From UBA7985 sp038141425 (GTDB lineage Bacteria; Pseudomonadota; Alphaproteobacteria; UBA7985), in assembly GCA_038141425.1 (NCBI GenBank), contig JAYQIC010000011.1, positions 124,001 to 188,000 of the forward strand: 64,000 nt of DNA. The letters run 5' to 3'. Under the pieces are notes generated by a model, which had not been told where the DNA came from, made no database searches, and saw only the letters and a list, made by a program, of their open reading frames with translations. Positions 37,467-46,652 of the stretch are shown here, piece by piece. Each line of letters opens with the position of its first letter. Positions within the stretch are counted from its first letter, which is position 1. A program made the translations under genes and the position numbers.

Positions 37467-38432
37467 ATGTCCACCCCCGGGGCTCTGGAATTCGAAAAGC
37501 CGGTCAATGAACTGGAAGCGAAGATCACCGAACTCAGCCGACTGGTCGGCGGTGACGGCGGCACCGGCATGGAGTCCGAGCTGGAGAAGCTGCGCGACCA
37601 GGCCCACAAGCGCCTAACTCAGGTCTACAACAATCTCGACCCGTGGCAGAAGTGCCAGGTCGCCCGCCACCCGGACCGGCCGCAGTTCATGGCGCTGGCC
37701 GACCAGCTGCTGACCGATTACCAGCCGCTGTCCGGCGACCGCAACTTCGGTGATGACAAGGCAATCCTCGGCGGTCTGGCGCGCTTCCGCGAACGGCCAG
37801 TGGTGGTCATGGGCCACGAGAAGGGCCACGACATGGCCTCGCGCGTGACCCACAACTTCGGCATGGGCCGGCCCGAAGGCTACCGCAAAGCCATCCGCCT
37901 GATGGAGCTGGCCGACCAGTTCGGCCTGCCGGTGCTGTCATTTGTCGATACACCCGGCGCCTACCCCGGCAAGGGCGCAGAAGAGCGCGGCCAGGCCGAG
38001 GCCATCGCGCGCTCGATCCAGGCCGGGCTGCGGCTGCAGGTCCCCTCGATTGCTGTCATCACCGGTGAAGGTGGCTCGGGCGGCGCGGTCGCGCTGGCAG
38101 CCTCCAACCGGGTGCTGATGTACGAACACGCGGTATATTCGGTGATTTCGCCAGAGGGCTGCGCCTCGATCCTGTGGCGCGATGGCAAGTTCGCGAAAGA
38201 CGCGGCAGGCGCCCTGAACCTGACCGCCCAGGATCTGCACCGGCTGGGCGTGATCGACGATATTGTTGAAGAACCGGTGGGCGGCGCGCACCGCCACCCT
38301 GAGCAGGCTGCCAAAGCCCTCGGCGACGCCATCGAACAGCACCTGCAGGCGCTGTCCGGGATGGCCGGCCATGCGCTCAAGCAGGCGCGGGAGCAGCGCT
38401 TCCTCGCCATCGGCCGCGAAGGGCTGGTCTAG
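37467..38432 (+). CDS. accA: Acetyl-CoA carboxylase carboxyltransferase subunit alpha
   Basis: AccA transfers the carboxyl group from biotin to acetyl-CoA with AccD, giving malonyl-CoA for fatty acid synthesis. The 321-residue protein has FEKPVNELEAKITEL, the core FVDTPGAYPGKGAEERGQAEAIA, TGEGGSGGAVALAASN, and EHAVYSVISPEGCASILWRD. Intact. The start has a strong GAGGAGAGG site. Confidence 0.97.
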   Translation: MSTPGALEFEKPVNELEAKITELSRLVGGDGGTGMESELEKLRDQAHKRLTQVYNNLDPWQKCQVARHPDRPQFMALADQLLTDYQPLSGDRNFGDDKAILGGLARFRERPVVVMGHEKGHDMASRVTHNFGMGRPEGYRKAIRLMELADQFGLPVLSFVDTPGAYPGKGAEERGQAEAIARSIQAGLRLQVPSIAVITGEGGSGGAVALAASNRVLMYEHAVYSVISPEGCASILWRDGKFAKDAAGALNLTAQDLHRLGVIDDIVEEPVGGAHRHPEQAAKALGDAIEQHLQALSGMAGHALKQAREQRFLAIGREGLV

Positions 38433-38435
38433 GCC

Positions 38436-39107
38436 ATGTCGATCCGGGACAATCTTGCCGCCGTGGGGGAAGATATCGCCCGCGCTGCCGAACGCGCGGG
38501 CCGTGCGCCTGACGGCGTGCGGCTGATCGCCGTTGCGAAGACCAAGCCGCAGAGCGCGGTGGTCGAGGCGCTGGAAGCCGGGCAGATGATTTTCGGCGAA
38601 AACCGGGTGCAGGAGAGCCAGGGCAAGTACCCTGACCTGCGCGCGGACTGGCCGGATATGGAACTGCACCTGATCGGCCCGCTGCAGACCAACAAGACCC
38701 GGGATGCAATGGCACTGTTTGACGTCATCCATACGGTCGACCGGCCAAAGCTGGTGCGGGCTCTGGCGCGCGAGGCGCAAGCGCTGGGCCGCTGCCCCTC
38801 GCTGCAGATCCAGGTGAACACGGGCGAAGAAGAGCAGAAGGCGGGGGTTCTTCCCGCGGATACCGAGGCGCTGGTGGCACTGGTGCGGGCGGAAGGCCTG
38901 CTGCTGCAAGGACTCATGTGCATCCCACCGGTGGAGGACGCGCCCAGCGGGCACTTCGCCTTCCTGAAGCGCATGAGCGACGATCTGGGGCTGCCCTGGG
39001 TGTCGATGGGCATGTCGGGTGACTACCCGGCAGCCGTAGAGCTAGGGGCGACGCATATTCGCGTCGGAAGCGCTATTTTTGGTAAGCGCGCGCCCTTAAA
39101 CCCTTGA
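38436..39107 (+). CDS. YggS-family PLP homeostasis protein
   Basis: These proteins bind pyridoxal phosphate and buffer it and amino acid levels. The PLP lysine is in LIAVAKTKP. Other family motifs are FGENRVQES, HLIGPLQTNKTRDAM, IHTVDRPKL, QVNTGEEEQKAG, and SMGMSGDYPAAVELGATHIRVGSAIFG. 223 residues, intact. It follows accA by 3 bases. Confidence 0.95.
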   Translation: MSIRDNLAAVGEDIARAAERAGRAPDGVRLIAVAKTKPQSAVVEALEAGQMIFGENRVQESQGKYPDLRADWPDMELHLIGPLQTNKTRDAMALFDVIHTVDRPKLVRALAREAQALGRCPSLQIQVNTGEEEQKAGVLPADTEALVALVRAEGLLLQGLMCIPPVEDAPSGHFAFLKRMSDDLGLPWVSMGMSGDYPAAVELGATHIRVGSAIFGKRAPLNP

Positions 39108-39192
39108 AAAATTGATACCTTATCCTCACGTCAATTTGACCAATTTCACATTGGCTCAACAAAAGCCCGTGATTGGGTGACACGCGCACGTG

Positions 39193-39258
39193 CAGCGCTC
39201 ACATTGGTATGAACCAGCGCTCACAATGGCTTTAAACAGCGCTGACATTGGTTGTAAT
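39193..39258 (+). repeat. Triple 22-bp direct repeat upstream of the OmpR-type regulator
   Basis: CAGCGCTCACATTGG-type units start at 39193, 39215 and 39237, each exactly 22 bases apart. Units 1-3 differ at only one or two bases in the 15-base core. A related CACATTGG lies at 39147-39154. Two helical turns per unit puts the sites on one DNA face, as for operators of OmpR-family regulators. Likely autoregulation of the gene 36 bases downstream. Confidence 0.75.
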
Positions 39259-39294
39259 CGGTCTGAAGACCCCATGCACAGGAAGGAATTGCCC

Positions 39295-40001
39295 ATGTCC
39301 GCCCCGGCTTCTGACATCACCCGCCGCCGTATTCTGCTGGTCGACGACGACCCGACCCTGCGGGAAACCCTGGCGGAGCAACTGGGCTTCCACGAGGAGT
39401 ACACGGTCGGACAAGCAGAGAACGGTGCCGAAGCGATTAAGGCGATCGACGCCGACCACTTCGATGCGATCGTGCTGGATGTCGGGCTGCCGGATATGGA
39501 TGGCCGCGACCTGTGCAAGCTCATGCGGCGCCGGGGGTGAAGGCGCCGATCATCATGCTGACCGGGCAGGACAGCGACGCTGATGCGATCCTCGGGCTGG
39601 ATGCGGGTGCGAACGACTACATCACCAAGCCATTCCGCTTCAACGTGTTCATGGCCCGGATCCGGGCGCAACTTCGGACCCATGAGCAGTCGGATGATGC
39701 CGTCTTTAACGTTGGACCCTATGCCTTCCTGCCAGCGGCAAAAATGCTGACCAACAGCGAGACTGATCGCAAGATTCGACTGACCGAGAAGGAGACGGCG
39801 ATCCTGAAGTTCCTTTATCGGGCTGGGGGCAAGGTGGTGTCACGGGACACGCTGCTCGACGAGGTCTGGGGTTACAATGCGGGGGTCAACACCCACACGT
39901 TGGAAACCCACGTCTATCGCCTACGGCAGAAGATCGAGCCTGATCCGCAGCAAAATGCGATCCTGGTCACCGAGCCCGGCGGATACCGACTGGGCGTTTG
40001 A
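39295..40001 (+). CDS. OmpR-family response regulator, orphan (one frameshift)
   Basis: The receiver domain has RRRILLVDDDPTLRETL, the phosphoacceptor AIVLDVGLPDMDGRD, and the conserved lysine ANDYITKPFRF. The winged HTH has IRLTEKETAILKFLYR, SRDTLLDEVWGYN, and THTLETHVYRLRQKIE. One G is missing in the G run at 39533-39537. The start ATG 39295 has an AGGAAGGA site. About 236 residues. No kinase gene is adjacent. The shape is similar to CenR-like essential regulators of alphaproteobacteria, but I cannot confirm orthology. Confidence 0.9.
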
Positions 40002-40008
40002 GATTGTT

Positions 40009-40164
40009 TGCGCGACGCCTTGTCTCGACCGCTTCGCGGTCTTCGCCAAGGCGTCGTGCAACTCCATAGAGAGAAGACGTCAGGCCGCGTGCAACGCGGC
40101 CTGTCCGTTTTACTGCGCGGGGGAGATTTGTAAGCCGCGAAGCGGCGTCGAATCGAGCACGCAA
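40009..40164 (+). repeat. Dispersed three-hairpin element, copy C
   Basis: This is the fullest copy. Hairpins: GACCGC/GCGGTC around TTC; AGGCCGCGT/ACGCGGCCT around GCA; and GCCGC/GCGGC around GAA. It lies between the response regulator (plus) and the PH-like gene (minus), again convergent. It shares long identities with the copies at 8656 and 9045. Confidence 0.8.
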
Positions 40165-40217
40165 CCTCTTTCACATTGCGCTCAAAACGGCTCCATGAAT
40201 ACCAAGATAACTGGCGA

Positions 40218-40763
40218 TCAGACCGGCCGATCAATCATCTCGGTCCGCAGCCGGACGTCCAGCTCCAGCGCCGTCGCATTGTCGTACGTCGCTAGCGAAA
40301 TTGCGCGACCTTGTTCGATGGCGATCTGCAGGACCAGCGTTGCAATGACGTGGAAGCGCTCGACCTTGCTCTCGATCCGCAGGGCACCAGGAGCGCCATC
40401 CGCAACGTGCAAGACAAACAGGCCGCGCTTCCCCCGCGCCCCGCGTAACAGCGTACCCAGGTAGTGCAGATCCGCCCGCTCGATCCGCTTCAGATCCACC
40501 CGCGCTGGCCCGACAAACAAGGCACGGCGCTCGATAGACAGGCCAGACAGATCGACCCGGTACACCACCGTCGACAACCAGAGCATGCGGACGAGCAGGT
40601 ACAGGCTTCCCACCAGTCCCAGCCCGGGCAACACAGCCCACAGCGAGGGCAGGAGCACCACAGCCCACAGGCCGAGCAGACCGGTGCCAAGGCCCCCAAG
40701 CACTGCGTCTCCGATCCACGTTCCAGCCCCGTAACGGGCCTCGAAGGGTGGCTCAGGCTGCAT
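40218..40763 (-). CDS. PH-domain-like membrane protein
   Basis: The 181-residue product has two adjacent hydrophobic stretches near the N-terminus (GLGTGLLGLWAVVLLPSLW and VLPGLGLVGSLYLLVRMLW). A soluble part resembling bacterial PH domains follows (VVYRVDLSGLSIERRALFVGPARVDLKRIERADL). I chose ATG 40763, overlapping the end of xth by 11 bases. The family guess is weak; no function is proposed. Confidence 0.65.
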   Translation of the reverse strand: MQPEPPFEARYGAGTWIGDAVLGGLGTGLLGLWAVVLLPSLWAVLPGLGLVGSLYLLVRMLWLSTVVYRVDLSGLSIERRALFVGPARVDLKRIERADLHYLGTLLRGARGKRGLFVLHVADGAPGALRIESKVERFHVIATLVLQIAIEQGRAISLATYDNATALELDVRLRTEMIDRPV

Positions 40764-41545
40764 CGAGGGCGAGGTCGAGCACCACGGGTGCGTGGTCAGA
40801 CGGCTTCTCCCAAGCCCGACTATCGCGAAATACCGAGCCACCGCGGATCAGTTCCGCGTGCGCCCGTTTCAGCCAAAGATGATCCAGCCGCCAGCCCATG
40901 TTGCGCTCGAAGGCCGGCGGATAGCGATAACCCCACCAGGTGAACAAGGGCCCTTCGGGTTGCACGGCGCGGCCAGTGTCGATCCAGCCACCAGCCTCGA
41001 TGGCTTCGGCCATGATCTGACGCTCGCCATCGGAGTGCCCGACAAGGCGCCGACACTTCTTGTGGTTATGAACATCGTGTTCTTGCGGCGCGATATTGAG
41101 GTCGCCACCGGCCACGTGCAGCCCATCGCCGGCAAAGAAGGTCTTCATCTCCTCCATGAAGGCGAGCTTGTGGGCGAACTTGTCGTTGATCGTCACGTCC
41201 GGCTTGTCCCCGCCAGAGGGTACGTACAGGCTGGAAACCCGCAAATCACCGCCGCTGGTCCCAAGGGTCGCGGAAACATGACGGCCGTCGTCAACCCCGC
41301 CGATGACGGTCTTGTCGATGTCCCGCAGCGGGTGGCGCGAAGCGATAGCAACCCCGTGCTTGCCCTTGAAACCGTGCGCGCAGGTATGGGGCAGGCCCGC
41401 AGCCGCAAAGGCCTCGACCGGGAAAATCGCCGAGTCCATCTTGATTTCCTGCAGCATCAGCACGTCGGGCTGAAGCGCCTCGATGACCTGGTCCACGTGC
41501 GCCGCACGCGCCCGCAGGCCGTTCATTCCAGGTAACAATTCTCAT
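40753..41545 (-). CDS. xthA: Exodeoxyribonuclease III (one frameshift)
   Basis: ExoIII is an AP endonuclease and 3' repair exonuclease. Motifs are MRIVTWN, DVLMLQEIKMD with the metal-binding Glu, SLYVPSGGD, the active-site VAGGDLNIAPQEHDV, FERNMGWRLDHLW, and the catalytic SDHAPVV. Two bases appear to be missing near 41530, between MRIVTWN and GLRARAAHV. The start is ATG 41545. About 264 residues, normal. Confidence 0.93.
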
Positions 41546-41554
41546 CACGCAACC

Positions 41555-42322
41555 CTAGCCCTGAGGCTGGCAGGCGTCCACAAATGCGTCGAAAAGCGCC
41601 GTGCTGACGGGGTCATGGGGCACCGCCTCCGGGTGCCACTGGACGCCGAGGCAGAAGGCCCGCGCTGCGCGCAGCGACACAGCCTCCACGAGGCCGTCGC
41701 CGGCTGTGGCTTCGACCTGCAGCCCGTCGCCGACCCGATCCACACCCTGCAGGTGGAGCGAGTTGACCCGGATCGGATCGTCCGAGCCAAGAATGCCGGC
41801 CAGCACACCGCCAGGGGTGACCTGCACCCGCTGCCAGGCACCGTACTTGATCTCCGAAGCGAAGGATGTGGGCGCGCGGTGATCGTGGCGGCCGGGGGCG
41901 GTGTGCACGGTCTGCACCAGACTGCCGCCCGCAAAAACGTTCAGCTCCTGAAACCCGCGGCAGATGGCAAAGACCGGCTTGCCCGCCGCAATGCACCGCT
42001 CGAGCAGGGTCCAGGTGCAGGCGTCACGGTGGATGTCCAGCGGCAGGCTCTCGCCCGAAACCGCGCCGCCGTAGCGCTCCGGATGGACGTTGCTCAGGCT
42101 CCCGGTAAGCAGCAGGCCATCGATCCGCTCCAGCAGAGCGTCGAAGGGCGTCTGCTCCCCAAAATTGGGGATCGGCAGCGGCAGGGCACCGCGGTCGAGC
42201 AGCGGCTCGAGATACTTCTGCCCCACGGCCAGTTCGAGAAACTCGGGCGTGCGCTCGTGCTTGGGCCGGGCGCAGGTCATGACCCCGATGACCGGGGTGC
42301 TGGTACTGTCGGCCACCGTCAT
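41555..42322 (-). CDS. Gamma-glutamyl-gamma-aminobutyrate hydrolase family (class I amidotransferase)
   Basis: Class I glutamine-amidotransferase fold of the PuuD type. The nucleophile is in PVFAICRGFQELNVFAGG, and the His-Glu pair in CLGVQWHPEAVP. GLLLTGSLSNVHPERYG is a typical PuuD region. PuuD hydrolyses gamma-glutamyl-GABA in putrescine breakdown, but no other puu genes are here. ATG 42322 overlaps the lolA stop (TGATG). About 255 residues. Confidence 0.88.
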   Translation of the reverse strand: MTVADSTSTPVIGVMTCARPKHERTPEFLELAVGQKYLEPLLDRGALPLPIPNFGEQTPFDALLERIDGLLLTGSLSNVHPERYGGAVSGESLPLDIHRDACTWTLLERCIAAGKPVFAICRGFQELNVFAGGSLVQTVHTAPGRHDHRAPTSFASEIKYGAWQRVQVTPGGVLAGILGSDDPIRVNSLHLQGVDRVGDGLQVEATAGDGLVEAVSLRAARAFCLGVQWHPEAVPHDPVSTALFDAFVDACQPQG

Positions 42323-42984
42323 CAGAAGCCCGGCCGTTGGAACAGCGCGTCGGGCAAGGCCACACCATAGGCCATGGACTCCAGCCGGACGGTGGTACGC
42401 TCCCCCTTGTCGTCGATCACCTGCCACGCCCGCAACTCCAGCGTTTGGGTGTCGAGCACGAGGATGAGCTGCCCCTGATTGGGGTTGCGTCGGTCCTGCA
42501 TGGTGACCAGCACCGATTCCGCCACGCGCTCGATCTTCAGCACCTTCACCCCATTGGCGAGGTCGGGATTCTCGTTGAGCAGGAATTTCAGCGGCGTCTG
42601 GTTGATCTGCCGGTGGGCCGAGGTCTCATCCTTGGTGTTGTAGGTGCCGATGAAGCGCCCGTCGGCGACCAGCAACGCCGGCGAAGGATCATCGTAGTCA
42701 AAGCGCATACGGCCGGGGCGGGCGATATAGATGTCGCCCCGGACGATCTGCCCGGCGTCGGAAATCTGCATGAAACGTCCCTGCGCCGTGGCAATCCGCT
42801 CAATCTGGTTTTCGACTTCGCCGAGGAAGGCAATCACCTGTTCGCGCGTGGTCTGGGCCTGAGCGGCGGGGGCAGTCAGCAGGCTGACAAAAGCGGCAAG
42901 CGAGAGCAGCAGCGCAGCAACAGCACCGGTGGCGGCAACAGCACCAGTGGCGGCAACAGCAAAGGGCGGCAGGGCTCGGATCAT
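42322..42984 (-). CDS. lolA: Outer-membrane lipoprotein carrier protein LolA
   Basis: LolA is the periplasmic chaperone that carries lipoproteins from LolCDE to the outer membrane. The 220-residue precursor has an alanine-rich signal peptide (cleavage near AAQAQ), then a LolA fold with ATAQGRFMQISDAGQIVRGD, YIARPGRMRFDYDDPSPALLVADG and LILVLDTQTLELRAWQVIDDKGERT. The signal peptide includes a repeated VAATGA. It lies upstream of the amidotransferase and xth genes. Confidence 0.9.
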   Translation of the reverse strand: MIRALPPFAVAATGAVAATGAVAALLLSLAAFVSLLTAPAAQAQTTREQVIAFLGEVENQIERIATAQGRFMQISDAGQIVRGDIYIARPGRMRFDYDDPSPALLVADGRFIGTYNTKDETSAHRQINQTPLKFLLNENPDLANGVKVLKIERVAESVLVTMQDRRNPNQGQLILVLDTQTLELRAWQVIDDKGERTTVRLESMAYGVALPDALFQRPGF

Positions 42985-43348
42985 TGGAGGTCTCGTCTGT
43001 CAGAGGGCGGGCGTGGTTGGGGTGCACCGACTTCGGGTGTCGGTTGGCAAAGGGCTATTGCGATTGTGGCGCATATTTTTGCAAGCATTATGGCGTATTT
43101 GCCCCGACTTGTACTGAAAAGGCCAGTCACAAAAGCTACAGACGCGAGCTACAGACGCGCCGCCAGACCCTGAACCCACCGACCCCATTTGGTTGCCCCA
43201 CGACGCGAGCGCGGCCGCAGACCGTCTGCCCGGTCGGTAACTGTGGGCGTGAACGGGGCAACAAGACGCGGGGCAGGACACCACAGTCATGCCTTGATCT
43301 CCGCCCCGCCGCCGCTCATGTTAGGAGGGCAAAATCAGGGAAAGACCC
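42985..43348. other. Gene-free region between divergent lolA and nfuA
   Basis: No coding sequence is supported in these 364 bases. The part nearer lolA contains an AT-rich segment (about 43070-43100) that may hold the lolA promoter. A TTAGGAGGGCAAA site at 43321-43333 sits just upstream of nfuA. I see no clear hairpin or repeat. Confidence 0.5.
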
Positions 43349-43894
43349 ATGTTCATCCAGACTGAATCGACCCCCAACCCGGCCACGCTGAAGTTTCTGC
43401 CCGGCCTGACCGTTCTCGAAAGCGGTTCTGCGCACTTCGATACCGTCGAAGAAGCGGCGGTGTCGCCGCTGGCCGAACGACTGTTCGAAGTCGAGGGCGT
43501 CACGGGTGTTTTTCTGGGATCAGATTTCATCACGGTGCACAAGACCGACGACCGCGAATGGTTCCTCATTAAACCGTCGATCCTCGGGCTGATCATGGAG
43601 CACTTCACCGCCGGTCGGCCAGTGATGCGCGAAACCGAAGCCACGGGCGAAAGCAGCGAGGAAGACAGCAAAGTCGTCACTCAGATCAAAGATCTGCTCG
43701 ACACCCGCGTCCGCCCTGCAGTGGCCATGGATGGCGGCGATATTGTCTTCCACGAGTTCAAGGACGGCGTGGTCTACCTGCATATGCGCGGCGCCTGCGC
43801 TGGCTGTCCCTCCTCGACCGCGACCCTGAAAATGGGAATCGAGAACATGCTCAAACATTATGTTCCCGATGTGCGTGAAGTCACGGCTGTCTGA
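43349..43894 (+). CDS. nfuA: NfuA-type Fe-S cluster carrier (NifU family)
   Basis: The 181-residue protein has the N-terminal Nfu domain (MFIQTESTPNPATLKFLPG) and the C-terminal NifU domain with the cluster-binding CxxC in MRGACAGCPSSTATLK. It delivers [4Fe-4S] clusters to client proteins. The N-terminal type is that of eukaryotic and alphaproteobacterial Nfu1. The start follows a strong AGGAGG site. Intact. Confidence 0.95.
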   Translation: MFIQTESTPNPATLKFLPGLTVLESGSAHFDTVEEAAVSPLAERLFEVEGVTGVFLGSDFITVHKTDDREWFLIKPSILGLIMEHFTAGRPVMRETEATGESSEEDSKVVTQIKDLLDTRVRPAVAMDGGDIVFHEFKDGVVYLHMRGACAGCPSSTATLKMGIENMLKHYVPDVREVTAV

Positions 43895-44040
43895 GCCCTG
43901 AAATCCAGCCCTTCGGGTGGGTCACCGTCGAGATTAGGTCACATAATCCTGATTCCGCCTCATTGATGTGTGAATTCGCTGGCTGACTCCCTATGCAGCT
44001 GAGGCATTCATCCGTGAGTTACCCCTGTGAGGACGCCCCC

Positions 44041-45453
44041 TTGACCGGAAGTTCCCAAAAGTCTGCTGCCGCTGGTCTGGCCCTTGTGCTGCTGCTCGCC
44101 CTGTCGGCCTGCGGCGCCGTTGAGACGACGTCGACTGAGGTCGCTGAGGAGGGCGCCGGGGCAGCTGCCGACGGTGAAGCCGCGCCGGTCGACACCAGCA
44201 ACCTGAGCTCCAAGGAGCGGGCCGAGGCGGCGCTGCGCGGTGTACCCGGTCAGCTTGTTGATCGTCTCTCGGCATTCGATCAGCGCATGAACCAGCTGCC
44301 AGGGCAGATGTCCGAATACTTTGCCTTTGAGGAAGACAAGGCGATCAAGGTCAAGGACGGCGGTTTCGAGTTTCAGGACGGCACCATCGACTATATCTTC
44401 TCCGAGTGGCTCCCACGGGTAAGCGGGTCTGAAGCGCGTGAAGCCCGCGCCGAAGCCGCCCGTGAAGCCCGGGCGGAAGAAGAGCGCCAGCAGCAGATCG
44501 CAGCATCGCCCCAAGGCATCGATTTCTCGCAAGCCACCCCACTGAACGCCACCGGCGCAGGCCAGGGCAACCAGTTCGCCATCGCACCCGCCTACGCGGC
44601 CGGGGCAGGACAGGCCCAGGCACAAGCCCAGGCGATGGTCAACCCGGCCAACGCCCTCTTTAACCGACCCGCCGTGAACAAGTCGCTGCCCGGCGGGATC
44701 GAAGGCGTGGGTCGCTTCTTCGACCAAAACGGCTATCGGCTGGAATCGATCCGGCGCGGCGCGCTGGTCCCACCAGTCTTCGCCCGCACCCTGCCGCGCG
44801 ACATGAACAACAGCGTCCCGGCGAACAAGGACGTGTTTATTCGGCTGCTGCTGCCGCTGGTGCTCAAGGCCAACGCCGAAGTCGCTATGGAGCGCGCCAT
44901 CATCCTCAACAGCGGCTATAGCGGCCCCATCCCGCAGGCCCCGGTCGAAATTCAAGCCATCGCCGCCAAGTACGATATTCAGAGCAACACCACCAATCTG
45001 CTGCAGCGGGTCGACGTGCTGCCGCCCAGCCTGATCCTCGCGCAGGCAGGGCTGGAAAGCGGCTGGGGAACCTCCCGCTACGTCCAGCAAGGCAATGCCC
45101 TGTTCGGGCAGCGGGTCTGGGACGCCAGTAAGCCGGGCATGACCCCGAACGCGCGCGATGCCGACGCAACCCACCGGGTCCGGACCTTCACCTCGCTGGA
45201 AGAATCGATCCGCAGTTATCTGCGCAATCTCAATATGAATAACGCTTACCTCGAGCTGCGCCGGACGCGGGCATCGTACCGTGCGGCCGGGCGCCCGGTG
45301 ACGGCGCTCGAGCTGATCCCACGACTGCAATACTACAGCGAAGATCCGGCCTACTACCTGGGCACGCTGAACCGCATCGTCTCCGATAGCCGCCTGACCG
45401 ACTTCGACCGCGCTGCGCTGTCTAACGGTCAGCCAATGAACCTGTTCCTCTAG
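44041..45453 (+). CDS. Lipoprotein glucosaminidase, Bax-like
   Basis: The chosen TTG 44041 has a GAGGA site and gives a classic lipoprotein signal peptide ending in the lipobox LLALSAC; an ATG at 43993 is longer but lacks one. The middle region (~120-260) is Ala/Glu/Gln-rich, including an AQAQAQ stretch. The C-terminal glucosaminidase domain has VDVLPPSLILAQAGLESGWGTSRYV with the catalytic Glu in ESGWG, and ALFGQRVWD. About 470 residues. It probably trims peptidoglycan from the inner face of the outer membrane. Confidence 0.85.
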   Translation: MTGSSQKSAAAGLALVLLLALSACGAVETTSTEVAEEGAGAAADGEAAPVDTSNLSSKERAEAALRGVPGQLVDRLSAFDQRMNQLPGQMSEYFAFEEDKAIKVKDGGFEFQDGTIDYIFSEWLPRVSGSEAREARAEAAREARAEEERQQQIAASPQGIDFSQATPLNATGAGQGNQFAIAPAYAAGAGQAQAQAQAMVNPANALFNRPAVNKSLPGGIEGVGRFFDQNGYRLESIRRGALVPPVFARTLPRDMNNSVPANKDVFIRLLLPLVLKANAEVAMERAIILNSGYSGPIPQAPVEIQAIAAKYDIQSNTTNLLQRVDVLPPSLILAQAGLESGWGTSRYVQQGNALFGQRVWDASKPGMTPNARDADATHRVRTFTSLEESIRSYLRNLNMNNAYLELRRTRASYRAAGRPVTALELIPRLQYYSEDPAYYLGTLNRIVSDSRLTDFDRAALSNGQPMNLFL

Positions 45454-45461
45454 AGACAAGC

Positions 45462-46095
45462 ATGCTGGCGCTGGCCTTCGAGTGCGCTGGTTCGGGCCTT
45501 AACGCGGCCCTCGCCGAAGACGGGGATGTGTTGGCCCGGGAGCAGCTGAGCATGGATCGCGGGCAGCCAGCGGTGCTGGTGCCGACCCTGCAAGCCCTGT
45601 TCAAATCCGCCCATCGGCAGCCCGGCGCCTTGGACCGCATTGGCGTAACCCTCGGCCCGGGTGGCTTTACCGGTATTCGCCTGGGCATCGCCACGGGGCT
45701 GGGGCTGGCGCGTTCAGCGGGGGCTGACTTCTTCGGCCTGAATGCCTTTGACGTCTTCGCCGCCCCGGAATCCGATACCCGCAATCTCGGTGTGGTCATT
45801 GAATCCCGCCGCGAAGAACTGTTCGTCCGAACTTACGATGCCACGGGTGCAGCCCGGACCCCGGATGGCCTGCTGACCCCGCAGGAGATCCGCGAGCGCT
45901 TCAGCGAGACCCGCTGGATCGGGTCTGCCTCGAGCCGGGTTGCCACCGATACCGTCGACAGCAGCCCGGATATGGCGTGGGTCGCCCGACACCTCTCCAA
46001 AGATCCGGTTGCCCCGGGCTGGCTCCGTAATGGGCAGGGCAGCAAAGCCCCTTTACATGCGCGCGCCGGAAATCGGTGCGCCAAAGAACCAATGA
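45462..46095 (+). CDS. tsaB: tRNA threonylcarbamoyladenosine biosynthesis protein TsaB (one frameshift)
   Basis: TsaB pairs with TsaD to make t6A at position 37 of ANN-reading tRNAs. The ASKHA-fold N-terminus is clear: LALAFECAGSGLNAAL, RIGVTLGPGGFTGIRLGIATGLGLA. One extra base near 46030-46040 shifts the end; the other frame reads KPLYMRAPEIGAPKNQ, the usual TsaB C-terminus, with a TGA at 46093. Without correction the frame fuses with rimI. About 210 residues. Confidence 0.9.
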
Positions 46096-46532
46096 CGATG
46101 CAGCGCCTCAGCGTGGACGATGCCCCAGCCATGGCGCGTCTCCACGCCGAAGGCTTTGACCGCCCGTGGTCGGCGGGCGACTTCGCAGGGTTTCTGGCGA
46201 ACGGAGCCTATGCAGCATTTGGCATCACTCAGGACGAAAAACTGCAGGCGATTATCCTGTATCAACAGATACCACCCGAATTGGAGCTCTGTACGCTCGT
46301 TGTCGCGCCAAAATTTCGGCGTAGCGGACTTGCACGAACATTGATTACACGCAGTCTTGCCAGCTTTGAAAATATCTCAACTTGCTATCTTGAAGTGAAT
46401 GAGTACAACGCTCCCGCGAAATTGCTCTACACCGCCCTTGGCTTTGAGGTTTCCGCAGTCCGAAATGGCTACTACAAGTCTGCCGATGGATCAGCAGCGG
46501 ATGCAATTGTAATGAAGTTGGTAATTCAATAA
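46092..46532 (+). CDS. rimI: RimI-type ribosomal protein N-acetyltransferase
   Basis: A GNAT acetyltransferase of 146 residues. Features are MARLHAEGFDRPWSAGDF, the central strands QAIILYQQIPPELELCTLVVAPKFRRSGLART with the acetyl-CoA loop, and YLEVNEYNAPAKLLYTALGFE. RimI acetylates the N-terminus of S18. ATG 46092 overlaps the tsaB stop, the conserved tsaB-rimI arrangement. The second half is AT-richer than its neighbours. Confidence 0.9.
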   Translation: MTMQRLSVDDAPAMARLHAEGFDRPWSAGDFAGFLANGAYAAFGITQDEKLQAIILYQQIPPELELCTLVVAPKFRRSGLARTLITRSLASFENISTCYLEVNEYNAPAKLLYTALGFEVSAVRNGYYKSADGSAADAIVMKLVIQ

Positions 46533-46580
46533 TTCATATCCATTAATTCGGAAAAACATTACGGCGATATCTTGACGATA

Positions 46581-46595
46581 CAATCAAATTGATTG
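46581..46595. promoter_or_regulatory. Inverted repeat in the mucR upstream region
   Basis: CAATCA and TGATTG flank AAT. The whole stretch 46533-46705 is AT-rich with TpA steps, the kind of DNA MucR/Ros proteins bind. It may take part in mucR autoregulation. Confidence 0.4.
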
Positions 46596-46631
46596 ATTTA
46601 ATCGCATGAGTGAAATACCAACGTCTTTAAT

Positions 46632-46652
46632 ATTGCCACTGTGGTTGGCAAT
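46632..46652. promoter_or_regulatory. Second inverted repeat upstream of mucR
   Basis: ATTGCCA and TGGCAAT form a perfect inverted repeat around 7 bases, 54 bases before the mucR start. Either an operator or a 5'-leader hairpin. Confidence 0.4.

Noticed and set aside
45462..46532. TsaB-RimI fusion protein
   Set aside because: The other frame gives a normal TsaB end (APEIGAPKNQ) and a stop overlapping the rimI ATG. The fusion is the product of one extra base.
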